DNA from: Ectobacillus sp048976805 | GTDB taxonomy: Bacteria > Bacillota > Bacilli > Bacillales > Bacillaceae_G | Direction: 5' to 3' | NCBI GenBank assembly: GCA_048976805.1 | Contig: JBHGUR010000074.1 | Coordinates: 14,883-78,882 of the forward strand | DNA length: 64,000 bases | Part shown: piece after piece, positions 8,564-16,571 of the stretch | How the letters are laid out: every line of letters begins with the position of its first letter | How positions within the stretch are numbered: the first letter of the stretch is position 1 | The notes under the pieces: model-generated | The model's database searches: none | The model's input: only the letters and a program-made list of their open reading frames with translations | What the model was told of the DNA's origin: nothing | Program-made: the position numbers and the translations under genes

Positions 8564-10036
8564 GTGGGATGTTTGCTAATACTTCAAATAAGAGGGAGAT
8601 TAGAATTGAATAAATATTCAAGTGGTAAGATTGATTATTCAGTAATTTCACAAGATAATTTTATTTTAGAGCACTACGGTTTAAATGAATTAAATTTGGA
8701 AACCGTCAAAAGCTATCGCCAAAGGTTTACAGCTGTTAAACCGGACCACCCGTGGAACGGCCTAGATACAAAGGAATTTTTATACAAGATTGGTGCATGG
8801 GGAAAGCTGCGCGACACGAATAAGGAAGGATTAACATTGGCCGGCCTTTTAATGTTTAGCGAGGAAAGAATTATTACGGAAGTTTTGCCGCAATATTTTC
8901 TGGAGTACCGGGAAAGTTCGGGGGCTATAGAAAGTGAGCAATGGTCGAAGCGCTTTACTTCTCAAGATGGAACGTGGTCTGGGAATGTGTATGATTTTTA
9001 TTTTAAAACGATGGCGAGCCTTATAGATCATGCCAGTTATATAACAGGTATGAACGGGCTGGAAAGCAGCCTTATCCAATTGACCCTGCATGAAACTTTA
9101 ATGAATGCAATTGTTCATGCTGATTATTACGGCGAAGGCGGGATCGTTGTTGAAAAGGAAAACGAAATTGTGCGTTTTTCAAACCCTGGCTTACTGCGGA
9201 CCTCTGTCGAGCAAGTTTTAGAGGGCGGCATCAGCAACTTGCGCAACCCGAATCTCTTTAAAATGTTTATTTTAATCGATTTGTGCAAGCGCGCGGGTTC
9301 TAGCTTGAAGAATATTAATATAGCGTGGAAACAGCATAGTTGGCCCGAACTGGAGATTCTGCAAGACGCGGAGATAGAGCGTACAATGTTAGCTTTGCGT
9401 ATTCCAGCAGCTGTTAGCGGGTATGATAGTGAGGGAGAGTTACAGGAGGATGTTGGCATACCTCAGACGGAGTTAGAGTATGATATGGAGCATACTGGAA
9501 ACTCCGTAAATAACGACACCAACTCCTATAATAACACAGGACACTCCTATAATAACGAATACAACTCCGTAAATATCGAATTGAACTCCATGAATAACAA
9601 TATAAACCCCTATAATAACGAATACAACTCCATAAATAACGATGTTAACTCCTATAATAACGGGTTGGACTCCGTAAATAATGATGCTGAGTTGTATCAA
9701 GAGGCTTTAGAGCTTGCTTCCAATGAGGAAGAAGTAGAGGCTTCTGAGAATTTTGCCGGGAGCATTGAAGCGAAAGAAATTGAAGATGAGCTATGGAGCA
9801 TTGCAGAATTGGCTAGAAAGAAAAAACGTTTAAGTCCAAGTGTAATGGAACAAATTATTTTGGAGCTGTGTGAGAAGCGTCCGCTCATGCTGAAGGAGCT
9901 TGCATATTTATTGGAGAGAACTCCGGATGGATTGCGAAATAATTATTTAACCAAACTATTAAGCAAGGGAAAGATAAGGTTGAAATATCCGGACCAAATT
10001 AATCATCCTAAACAAGCATATATGATTGTTAAGTAA
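8564..10036 (+). CDS. ATP-binding transcriptional-regulator-like protein (COG2865 type), lacking the AlbA_2 N-terminal domain
   Basis: 490 residues. The body matches the RecG-like/COG2865 family: LTLAGLLMFSEE, LTLHETLMNAIVHADYY (GHKL ATPase N-box, about 180-196), FSNPGLL and GGISNLRNPNLFKMF. Residues 313-375 are nine heptapeptides of the form NSYNNEY, encoded by a 21-bp tandem repeat. A winged-helix-like C-terminus (about 410-490) ends the protein. The usual 100-150 residue AlbA_2 domain is missing: this protein begins directly at the linker, and upstream DNA has many stops. The GTG at 8564 follows AGGAG at eight bases; a TTG at 8606 is an alternative. Function is unknown; it may be a decayed relic or a shortened regulator. 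Confidence 0.7.
   Translation: MGCLLILQIRGRLELNKYSSGKIDYSVISQDNFILEHYGLNELNLETVKSYRQRFTAVKPDHPWNGLDTKEFLYKIGAWGKLRDTNKEGLTLAGLLMFSEERIITEVLPQYFLEYRESSGAIESEQWSKRFTSQDGTWSGNVYDFYFKTMASLIDHASYITGMNGLESSLIQLTLHETLMNAIVHADYYGEGGIVVEKENEIVRFSNPGLLRTSVEQVLEGGISNLRNPNLFKMFILIDLCKRAGSSLKNINIAWKQHSWPELEILQDAEIERTMLALRIPAAVSGYDSEGELQEDVGIPQTELEYDMEHTGNSVNNDTNSYNNTGHSYNNEYNSVNIELNSMNNNINPYNNEYNSINNDVNSYNNGLDSVNNDAELYQEALELASNEEEVEASENFAGSIEAKEIEDELWSIAELARKKKRLSPSVMEQIILELCEKRPLMLKELAYLLERTPDGLRNNYLTKLLSKGKIRLKYPDQINHPKQAYMIVK
9500..9688 (+). repeat. Nine tandem 21-bp repeats inside the COG2865-type gene
   Basis: The units begin AACTCC (one each CACTCC, AACCCC and GACTCC) and alternate GTAAATAAC and TATAATAAC types. 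Exactly nine units of 21 bases fill 9500-9688. They encode asparagine-rich heptapeptides that separate the ATPase part from the C-terminal winged-helix part. Copy number probably varies between strains. Confidence 0.9.
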
Positions 10037-10041
10037 GGAAG

Positions 10042-10068
10042 GAGGCAGAGGAAATCTGTCTCTTTTTA
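10042..10068 (+). terminator. Terminator of the COG2865-type gene
   Basis: GAGGCAGA (10042-10049) pairs with TCTGTCTC (10055-10062), with one G-T pair and a 5-base loop, followed by TTTTTATT. It lies six bases after the stop codon. Confidence 0.8.
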
Positions 10069-10070
10069 TT

Positions 10071-10272
10071 ATATATATAAATACAAGTTAAAAAAAGAAC
10101 ATAAAACCTTTCTTTTGAAAGGGGGAGAGAGCATCCGGCTATGCATAGAAGCGGTCAAAGCTTATTTCTGCCCCGTGCGACGGAAAACCAGAGAGAGGAA
10201 GCAAGTACAAGTTGCTGTTTGTTCTACTTAGCCGCGATGTACATGTCCAAATAATCAATTGGATATATATAG
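10071..10272 (+). repeat. Family B structured repeat, copy B1 (about 200 bp)
   Basis: It is bounded by TATATATAAATACAAG and GGATATATATAG. It is nearly identical in reverse complement to B4 at 33704-33903 over its whole length, which is strong evidence of movement. Conserved core blocks are GAGCATCCGGCT, AGCGGTCAAAGC, GAAAACCAGAGAGAGGAAGC and TTAGCCGCGATGTACATG. GTACA and TGTAC at the 3' side can pair. Confidence 0.82.
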
Positions 10273-10497
10273 GCTACCCTAAAAAATAATCTGTGCTAAA
10301 CGTTAGTGTTGATGTAACCCCTTATTTTTAGAGGGGGAGAGTGCTCCCGGCCGTATATCGTAACGGTCAGGGCCTAGTTCTGCCTCGTCTAAAGGAAAAC
10401 CAGAGGGAGAAGATAAGTGTGGATTGCAATGTCTGCATAGCCGTGATGTACAGACGTACGTGATATCAAAATCAACATCGGCTCCCCTAAAAAATAA
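10272..10497 (+). repeat. Family B structured repeat, copy B2, between 18-bp direct repeats
   Basis: The core spans about 10290-10480, with GGGGGAGAGTGCTCCCGG, CCGT...ACGG, GGAAAACCAGAGGGAG and ATAGCCGTGATGTACAG. Its edges resemble family A inner ends (CGTTAGTGTTGAT and AAAATCAACAT). An 18-base sequence, GGCTACCCTAAAAAATAA at 10272-10289, recurs with one change at 10480-10497, flanking the copy. Confidence 0.78.
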
Positions 10498-10541
10498 AAA
10501 TTTTTTATCTATCGTGGTGCGAGTTATATTCTTGCATGGAT

Positions 10542-10629
10542 GTCTCTGTTAAATTTGATTGTTGATTTTCCACTACAGGCGGGAGTCGCCGCCTTTCGTT
10601 CCAAATCAACATTAGCCTTTAACAGAGCC
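10542..10629 (-). repeat. Family A repeat, copy A2, internally deleted (88 bp)
   Basis: It keeps both termini (GTCTCTGTTAAA at one end, TTTAACAGAGCC at the other) and the outer blocks, but about 57 bp of the middle found in the 145-bp copies is missing. Confidence 0.82.
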
Positions 10630-10815
10630 ATTATATATAAGTGAATTAAAAAATCGACTTTTTATAATGGATAGAGCATCTGGCTGCGCCGACGGTCAAA
10701 CCCCATTCTTGCCACATGTGATGGAAAACCAAAGGAAGGACATGAGTGCCGTTTTGTTCGACATAGCCTATGGAAATGTTGAAATAATAAGTCATTTATA
10801 TATAGATAGTAAAGA
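10630..10815 (+). repeat. Family B structured repeat, copy B3
   Basis: It begins TATATATAAGTGAATT directly after A2 and ends CATTTATATATAGAT. The core blocks GAGCATCTGGCTGCG, GACGGTCAAACC, GGAAAACCAAAGGAAGGAC and GACATAGCCTATGG match B5 closely. A CATAG/TATG hairpin is present at the 3' side. Confidence 0.8.
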
Positions 10816-11332
10816 CAGGCATTATGCGCTTTGTTTATTATGATTCCCATGTGTGCGGGTTTTTAATCAGGTGGAGGAGTTTTTAGGTAATTGAAATTTG
10901 GTAGATTTGAAGAGGATGGAAGTAAGCCGGCGATATGTTTTTGATTTTTATGATGGGAGATTGCAGTTCAACTATTATGAATAGAAAACTGGATTTGTTC
11001 CCTGTTTCTATTTCAATATTGTTATTCCGTGGGAAATGAAACAGGGAATATATTTGGCTTGTTTCGGGAAAAGGCCAAGTATATTTGTTTAATATCCCTA
11101 AATGCCGTATCATGGGGGATCTCGTCTGGGCAGTTGGACAAGTTTCGTGATATTTATACAAATATTATTTTGCTTCTATATGGATACGACAAGCGAAATT
11201 TTCCACTAATAGACATTGCAAGAGGTATATTGAGGTTTTGTGTTGACGGAATAGCTGGAAAAACAAAAGAATGCCTCGCTTTTTCATAGTTTTTGGTTGA
11301 GATAGCATAAAGCTTCTAAAAGGAGTAGAAGG
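10816..11332. other. Unassigned region, probably decayed coding sequence
   Basis: No intact gene is recognisable. One plus-strand frame at 11029-11289 is open for 86 codons (containing DIYTNIILLLYGYDKRNF) but has no good ribosome site. Neighbouring frames hold protein-like fragments such as YVFDFYDGRLQFNYY interrupted by stops. The pattern suggests a frameshifted remnant; I cannot name the family. Confidence 0.35.
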
Positions 11333-11640
11333 TTGTTTATCGAAGAAGCGAAAAAGGCGGGATATGCAATAGCGGAGGAAGCAGCTAAAGGCGATAAAGT
11401 ATTGGGATTATTTGCTGATGGAGGCATGGTCCAGAGCTTGGCCGCAACGCAACAAACGAGCCTAGTTTGGCAGATAGGGCAAGAAAGGATACTGAACTTC
11501 CAGTTATTATGGGAAAATGAATAGGAGTTAGTTTCTTATGGGCATCCTCTTGGGAAATTTCTTGCCTCGCGTGAAAAATCACAAATTGAGTGATTACGAG
11601 CAGATTGCCATAGTTGCGTTGTTTGCAAAATGATAAGTGT
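11333..11640 (+). pseudogene. Possible gene fragment(s) upstream of malP
   Basis: A frame at 11333-11524 starts with TTG after AGGAGTAGAAGG and has a convincing protein-like N-terminus (FIEEAKKAGYAIAEEAAKGD, then KVLGLFADGG) for about 35 residues, after which it looks like noise. Other frames further on carry fragments such as DRARKDTELPVIMGK and GILLGNFLPRVKNHKLSDYE. This is consistent with a shifted and truncated gene. No family was recognised. Confidence 0.35.
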
Positions 11641-11653
11641 GTTATAAAAGTAA

Positions 11654-11667
11654 TGAAAGCGCTATCG
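11654..11667 (+). promoter_or_regulatory. cre-like site upstream of malP
   Basis: TGAAAGCGCTATCG matches the catabolite-responsive consensus TGWAANCGNTNWCA at every position but the last. It lies 110 bases before malP, as expected for CcpA control of a maltose PTS gene. Confidence 0.75.
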
Positions 11668-11777
11668 TAATTAGATTTACTTTATAAGATGCATCTTGTA
11701 AATGTTTTTCCCGTTATAATTGCTATTCTTTTATTGCACAACAAGCTATCAATCTTTGGAAAATGGAGTGATAAGGT

Positions 11778-13379
11778 ATGATGCAAAAGATTCAGCGTTT
11801 TGGCGGCGCGATGTTTGTGCCTGTTTTGCTTTTTCCATTTGCCGGTATTGTTGTCGGGTTGACGATTTTATTCAAAAATCCCGACATTATGGGCCCATTA
11901 GCTGATCCGGACGGCATGTGGTATAAGTTTTGGCAATTGATTGAAGAAGGCGGTTGGACCGTTTTTAGGCAAATGCCGTTGCTGTTTGTCATCGGGATAC
12001 CGATTGGATTGGCGAAAAAGGCGCATGCCAGAGCTTGTATGGAAGCGCTTGTTACGTATTTAACATTTAACTATTTTATTAATGCTATATTGACCCTTTG
12101 GGGAGATAAGCTTGGAGTAAACTTTGATGCAGAAGTCGGCGGCATCAGCGGATTAACGATGATTGCCGGTATTAAAACATTAGATACGAGCATTATCGGC
12201 GCTATTTTTATCTCTGCTATTGTTGTTGCATTGCATAATCGTTATTTTGATACAAAATTGCCTGATTTTCTCGGTATTTTCCAAGGCTCATCCTTTGTTG
12301 CTATTATTGCCTTTTTAGTAATGCTTCCAACTGCAGCTCTTACAGCGGTTGTTTGGCCGATGGTTCAGCACGGCATCGCATCTTTACAAGGCTTTTTGAC
12401 TACATCTGGCGTATTTGGGGTTTGGCTATACACATTCCTAGAACGTATCCTTATTCCGACAGGATTGCACCACTTTATTTACGGCCCATTTGTCTTTGGT
12501 CCTGCTGTTGTAGAAGGCGGAATTATTAAGTATTGGGTAGAGCATTTGCCAGATTACTCAACTTCCGCGCATTCATTAAAAGAAATGTTCCCGCAAGGCG
12601 GCTTTGCCCTGCATGGCAACTCCAAAATTTTCGGGATTCCAGGTATTGCTGCGGCTATGTATGTAACTGCAAGACCGGAGAAAAGAAAGGTAATATCAGG
12701 GTTATTAATTTCTGCAACTTTAACATCGATTATAGCAGGTGTTACAGAACCAATTGAGTTTACTTTCTTATTCGTCGCTCCTGCATTATTCGTTGTGCAT
12801 GCTTTCTTGGCTGCAACTATGGCTGCAACTATGTATGCGTTCGGCGTTGTAGGAAACATGGGCGGCGGTATTCTTGAGATCGCAACAGCCAACTGGATTC
12901 CATTATTTAAATATCATAGCGGCACATATTTGGCGCAATGGGGAATTGGTTTAGCATTTACAGTTATTTATTTCTTCGTGTTCCGCTACTTGATTGTGAA
13001 GCTGAATGTGGCTACACCAGGCCGTGAACAAGATGATGAAACAGAAACAAAATTATACACAAAAGCGGATTATAAAGCGAAAAAGCAAGGCGATGACAGT
13101 GTCGTTGCAAGCAAGGGCAGCGCTTATGCCGATCAAGCGTACCAATTTTTAGAGGCGCTTGGCGGTTCTGCTAACATCGTTGATGTGACAAACTGTGCGA
13201 CACGTTTGCGCGTAAGTGTTGCCGATGAAACGAAGCTGGCAAAAGACGGCGTCTTCCGGGCGGCCGGAGCTCATGGTGTCGTGCGAAACGGCAAAGCTAT
13301 TCAAGTGATTGTCGGTTTATCCGTTCCGCAAGTGCGTGAACAATTTGAAAAAATGCTAGAGCAAGAGAATGTAGGATAA
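11778..13379 (+). CDS. malP: Alpha-glucoside (maltose) PTS transporter, EIICB
   Basis: 533 residues. It imports and phosphorylates maltose-type alpha-glucosides at the membrane. The EIIC domain (about 1-420) is hydrophobic, with GLHHFIYGPF and GVTEPIEFTFLF as family motifs. The EIIB domain (about 450-533) carries the phosphorylatable cysteine in VDVTNCATRLRVSV. There is no EIIA domain; a separate EIIA lies 3 kb downstream. The N-terminus MMQKIQRFGGAMFVPVLLF closely resembles B. subtilis MalP (GlvC). GGAGTG lies seven bases before the chosen ATG; the next codon is also ATG. It has its own terminator-like hairpin, unlike a tight operon with malA. Confidence 0.93.
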   Translation: MMQKIQRFGGAMFVPVLLFPFAGIVVGLTILFKNPDIMGPLADPDGMWYKFWQLIEEGGWTVFRQMPLLFVIGIPIGLAKKAHARACMEALVTYLTFNYFINAILTLWGDKLGVNFDAEVGGISGLTMIAGIKTLDTSIIGAIFISAIVVALHNRYFDTKLPDFLGIFQGSSFVAIIAFLVMLPTAALTAVVWPMVQHGIASLQGFLTTSGVFGVWLYTFLERILIPTGLHHFIYGPFVFGPAVVEGGIIKYWVEHLPDYSTSAHSLKEMFPQGGFALHGNSKIFGIPGIAAAMYVTARPEKRKVISGLLISATLTSIIAGVTEPIEFTFLFVAPALFVVHAFLAATMAATMYAFGVVGNMGGGILEIATANWIPLFKYHSGTYLAQWGIGLAFTVIYFFVFRYLIVKLNVATPGREQDDETETKLYTKADYKAKKQGDDSVVASKGSAYADQAYQFLEALGGSANIVDVTNCATRLRVSVADETKLAKDGVFRAAGAHGVVRNGKAIQVIVGLSVPQVREQFEKMLEQENVG

Positions 13380-13412
13380 GTATATTTGTAAGCCTTTTCT
13401 TTAGGGTGTTAA

Positions 13413-13440
13413 GGCTGGTGGCAGTTGCCGCCAGCCTGTT
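13413..13440 (+). terminator. Hairpin after malP
   Basis: GGCTGGTGGCA (13413-13423) and TGCCGCCAGCC (13426-13436) form an 11-bp stem with one G-T pair and a two-base gap. The T-run is short (TGTTT), so termination may be partial. Confidence 0.6.
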
Positions 13441-13528
13441 TGCATTGCAGGAAAGTAATCTCTATAGCAGTATTTCTCTCCCACTTTTCATTGAGGAGGA
13501 TCAGGATGGTTCCATTACTTATAAACTT

Positions 13529-13607
13529 GGCTCTGTTAAAGGCTAATGTTGATTTGGAACGAAAGGCGGCGACTCCAGCTGGAAAAGCGTCTAGGCCCCG
13601 CCCGCGA
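13529..13607 (+). repeat. Family A repeat, copy A3, 3' truncated
   Basis: It starts GGCTCTGTTAAAGGCTAATGTTGAT and continues through the GGAACGAAAGGCGGC block to GCCCCGCCCGCG, then stops. The right third and terminal repeat are lost. It lies in the 380-base gap between malP and malA. Confidence 0.82.
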
Positions 13608-13726
13608 TAAGTTTAAGATATGGCTGGGAAATTTCCTGCATGATGTGAAAAGGAACAAAAGCTGTGATTGCGACCAGAATGCTTCCGTTGTATTGTTGCT
13701 GTTTTTTCGGTGTGATATAAAAGTAT

Positions 13727-13740
13727 TGTAAGCGTTAACA
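13727..13740 (+). promoter_or_regulatory. Perfect cre site upstream of malA
   Basis: TGTAAGCGTTAACA fits TGWAANCGNTNWCA at all positions. It lies 22 bases before the malA start codon, where bound CcpA would block a promoter or an elongating polymerase. Confidence 0.85.
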
Positions 13741-13762
13741 GTTGTGACGAGGAGGAGAAAAA

Positions 13763-15118
13763 ATGAAGAAGTTTTCAATTGTGATTGCAGGCGGAGGAAG
13801 TACTTTTACACCAGGTATTGTATTGATGTTATTAGATAACTTAGATAAGTTTCCGATTCGGGCATTAAAGTTTTACGATAACGATAAAGAGCGCCAGGAT
13901 ATTGTAGCAGGCGCATGCGAGGTAATTTTACGGGAGCAAGCTCCAGAGATCGAATTCGTTGCAACTACAAATCCAGAAGAAGCGTTCACAGATGTGGACT
14001 TCGTTATGGCCCATATCCGCGTCGGTAAATACGCAATGCGCGAATTAGACGAGAAAATTCCTTTGAAACACGGAGTAGTCGGCCAAGAAACGTGCGGACC
14101 GGGCGGAATCGCTTACGGCATGCGTTCTATCGGCGGTGTAATTGAACTGATTGATTATATGGAAAAGTATTCGCCGGACGCTTGGATGCTCAACTATTCA
14201 AATCCAGCTGCAATTGTGGCAGAAGCAACGCGCCGGTTGCGCCCGAATTCTAAAGTGTTGAATATTTGCGATATGCCGGTCGGAATTGAAACCCATATGG
14301 CGCAAATTTTAGGATTAGAATCACGCAAAGATATGACCATCAGATATTATGGATTAAATCACTTTGGCTGGTGGACAGACATTCGCGATAAAGACGGCAA
14401 TGATTTAATGCCAAAATTAAAAGAGCATGTCGCAAAATACGGATATGTAGTAACAGGCGGCGGCGACAATCAGCATGTAGAAGCGAGCTGGAATGATACA
14501 TTCCTAAAAGCGCGCGATGTGTATGCTGTAGATCCGGAAACATTGCCAAATACATATTTAAAATATTATCTATACCCGGATTATGTTGTAGAGCATTCTG
14601 ATCCAAATTATACCCGCGCTAATGAAGTAATGAACGGCCGTGAAAAATTTGTCTTCACAGAGTGCAGAAAGGTGATTGAAAACCAATCTACAGAAGGCTG
14701 CCAGCTGCATATTGACGAACATGCCTCTTACATCGTAGATTTAGCGCGCGCAATTGCGTACAACACGCATGAAAGAATGTTGCTGATTGTTGAAAATAAA
14801 GGCGCTATTTCCAACTTTGACCCGACAGCGATGGTAGAGATTCCATGTATCGTCGGCAGCAACGGCCCAGAGCCATTGTCCATCGGAGAGATTCCGCAAT
14901 TCCAAAAAGGCTTAATGGAACAGCAAGTATCCGTAGAAAAGCTTGTTGTCGAAGCGTGGGCAACAAAATCCTACCAAAAACTATGGCAGGCGCTGGCTTT
15001 ATCTAAAACAGTTCCTAGCGCGAAGGTGGCAAAGGAGATTTTAGATGACCTTATCGAAGCAAACAAAGCGTATTGGCCGGAGCTTCGCAAGCCGGAAGAG
15101 CTTTTGGTAACCGTTTAA
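13763..15118 (+). CDS. malA: 6-phospho-alpha-glucosidase, GH4 family
   Basis: 451 residues. It hydrolyses maltose 6-phosphate and related phospho-alpha-glucosides made by MalP, using NAD+ and Mn2+. FSIVIAGGGSTFTPG is the NAD-binding loop at the N-terminus. The metal-binding cysteine is in VGQETCGPGG (about residues 110-119), and the GH4 motifs NYSNPAAIV and YYGLNHFGWW follow. GAGGAGG lies eight bases before the ATG. B. subtilis has malA-glvR-malP in one operon; here malP comes first and a repeat-bearing gap with a cre site separates it from malA. Confidence 0.96.
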   Translation: MKKFSIVIAGGGSTFTPGIVLMLLDNLDKFPIRALKFYDNDKERQDIVAGACEVILREQAPEIEFVATTNPEEAFTDVDFVMAHIRVGKYAMRELDEKIPLKHGVVGQETCGPGGIAYGMRSIGGVIELIDYMEKYSPDAWMLNYSNPAAIVAEATRRLRPNSKVLNICDMPVGIETHMAQILGLESRKDMTIRYYGLNHFGWWTDIRDKDGNDLMPKLKEHVAKYGYVVTGGGDNQHVEASWNDTFLKARDVYAVDPETLPNTYLKYYLYPDYVVEHSDPNYTRANEVMNGREKFVFTECRKVIENQSTEGCQLHIDEHASYIVDLARAIAYNTHERMLLIVENKGAISNFDPTAMVEIPCIVGSNGPEPLSIGEIPQFQKGLMEQQVSVEKLVVEAWATKSYQKLWQALALSKTVPSAKVAKEILDDLIEANKAYWPELRKPEELLVTV

Positions 15119-15139
15119 TCATAAAGTCATATTTAATGA

Positions 15140-15185
15140 AGCAAAAGGTACAAAAACTTTCATGGCTTTTTGTACTTTTTGTTTC
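15140..15185 (+). terminator. Terminator after malA
   Basis: AAAAGGTACAAAAA (15143-15156) pairs with TTTTTGTACTTTTT (15167-15180), with one G-T pair. The 3' arm itself ends in the T-run. A further promoter is likely before glvR, where TACAAT occurs at 15224-15229. Confidence 0.8.
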
Positions 15186-15255
15186 ATATCTTCTCCTAAT
15201 CTTTTGAAAATTTTATAATTTGATACAATGAGAGAGTTAGGAGGAGGTTAAAATA

Positions 15256-16023
15256 ATGAAACTTGAAGAATTGATTAATAAGCATTATAACCATCTGCAT
15301 GAGAACGATTTCCATATTTTAAAGTACATTTTAAATCATAAAAGCTCGTGCTATGAACTAGGGATTAACAGCTTGGCGGAAAAGTGCAATGTTTCCCGTT
15401 CCTCTATTTTGCGTTTGGCGCAAAAGCTGGGATTTAGCGGCTATAGTGAATTCCGCGTATTCTTGAAATGGCAGGATCAAGGAATCACGGATGAGCCGGT
15501 AAGCGGAGTTGAAGTTTTAAATACGGATATACAAGAGACGATAAAATATACGAATGAAAAGGATTTTTCTGGTATATGCGAGCTAATAGTGCAGGCTGAG
15601 CGAATATTTGTGTACGGAACAGGGACGGCACAGCTAAATTGTGCGTACGAATTACAACGAATGTTCATCGCAGTCAAGCAGTATTTGCATGTAATACAGG
15701 CACAACGGGAGTTCGAAATGCTGCTGCCAGGTTTAACGGATAAGGATATAGTGATTATTATCTCCTTCTCGGGCGATACACCGGCTATCTTCCCGGCAGT
15801 GCAATCGCTAGTGGCAAAAGGTATATCATTTATTTCTATTACAAATTTGAAAAATAATAGATTGGCAAGAATGACTCCTTACAATTTATATGCCAATAGC
15901 TCAGAAACGGAATTGCATGATGGATTGAAGCTGAATACGTTTGCTTCCTTTTTCATAATTGGGGAAATGCTGTTTCGGAAATATGTGGATTACCAATATA
16001 ACATACAGCCTGAAAAGGTGTAA
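15256..16023 (+). CDS. glvR: RpiR-family regulator of alpha-glucoside use (GlvR/MalR-like)
   Basis: 255 residues. The N-terminal helix-turn-helix (about 1-77) has LAEKCNVSRSSILRLAQKLGFSGYSEFR, the RpiR signature. The C-terminal SIS domain (about 100-240) has the phosphosugar-binding pattern RIFVYGTGTAQLN and IIISFSGDTPAIF. B. subtilis GlvR activates the malA operon; an equivalent role with maltose 6-phosphate as ligand is inferred from position. The start has a strong site (GGAGGAGG). Confidence 0.88.
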   Translation: MKLEELINKHYNHLHENDFHILKYILNHKSSCYELGINSLAEKCNVSRSSILRLAQKLGFSGYSEFRVFLKWQDQGITDEPVSGVEVLNTDIQETIKYTNEKDFSGICELIVQAERIFVYGTGTAQLNCAYELQRMFIAVKQYLHVIQAQREFEMLLPGLTDKDIVIIISFSGDTPAIFPAVQSLVAKGISFISITNLKNNRLARMTPYNLYANSSETELHDGLKLNTFASFFIIGEMLFRKYVDYQYNIQPEKV

Positions 16024-16038
16024 ACGGAGGTTGTGATA

Positions 16039-16563
16039 ATGCTGCCGAAAAAAGGGTTAACATATAGTAATATACAAGCCGCTGTTCAACCTCATTCGGG
16101 AATGCGCTTTTTTAAAATAGCAATCTATCTTTTTTATATCGTGCCAGCCATTTTTATAAGTTACCTGTATTTATTATCGCTTAGGGCTAGCCTATCTTTT
16201 TTTACGGCCATTATTGAGGACCCGATTATTACAATTATGTTTGTAATCGCGATGGTTTATCCTTTTTGCGGGGCGTTAACTGGCATAGCGGTAAATGATT
16301 TGCAAAATCAAAAGCATATTAAGCTTTCTCGATTTATATTAAAAATGATGGCGGTTTCGCAGCTGTTGATCGGGAATGTCTTTGGAAGCTTGGCGCTTTC
16401 GTTAGGATTATATAAACAGTGGAAAGAACAAAGACAGCAATTGCAGCAATATGAATTGCAGTTGAAGGATAAAGGGGCGCGGATAAGATTGTTCGGGAAT
16501 ATAGCGGCATTTCTGCTAACAGTGCTATGTTCCATTCTTTTAATCAAAATTCAGTTATGGTGA
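16039..16563 (+). CDS. Membrane protein of unknown function in the maltose PTS locus
   Basis: 174 residues. There are three clear hydrophobic segments, about 26-48, 58-84 and 146-170, plus a weaker one near 105-125. A basic, glutamine-rich helix (YKQWKEQRQQLQQYELQLKD) precedes the last segment. I do not recognise the family. It starts 15 bases after glvR (GGAGG eight bases before the ATG) and nine bases before the EIIA gene, so it is cotranscribed with them. A role in sugar uptake or its control is only a guess from context. Confidence 0.65.
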   Translation: MLPKKGLTYSNIQAAVQPHSGMRFFKIAIYLFYIVPAIFISYLYLLSLRASLSFFTAIIEDPIITIMFVIAMVYPFCGALTGIAVNDLQNQKHIKLSRFILKMMAVSQLLIGNVFGSLALSLGLYKQWKEQRQQLQQYELQLKDKGARIRLFGNIAAFLLTVLCSILLIKIQLW

Positions 16564-16571
16564 AATGATGG

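Noticed and set aside
9473..9700. Minus-strand hydrophobic repeat frame (VIIGVYIVIHGV type)
   Set aside because: It is the mirror of the asparagine heptad repeats in the plus-strand gene, with no start signal.
10071..10815. Firm naming of family B as bcr1 or as HEARO RNA
   Set aside because: The resemblance is from memory only. Base composition differs from the B. cereus group, and no covariance search could be run.
13506..13610. A 34-codon frame with a strong ribosome site between malP and malA
   Set aside because: Only its first seven codons lie outside the family A repeat; the rest is repeat sequence. It may be the relic of an interrupted gene but not a gene.
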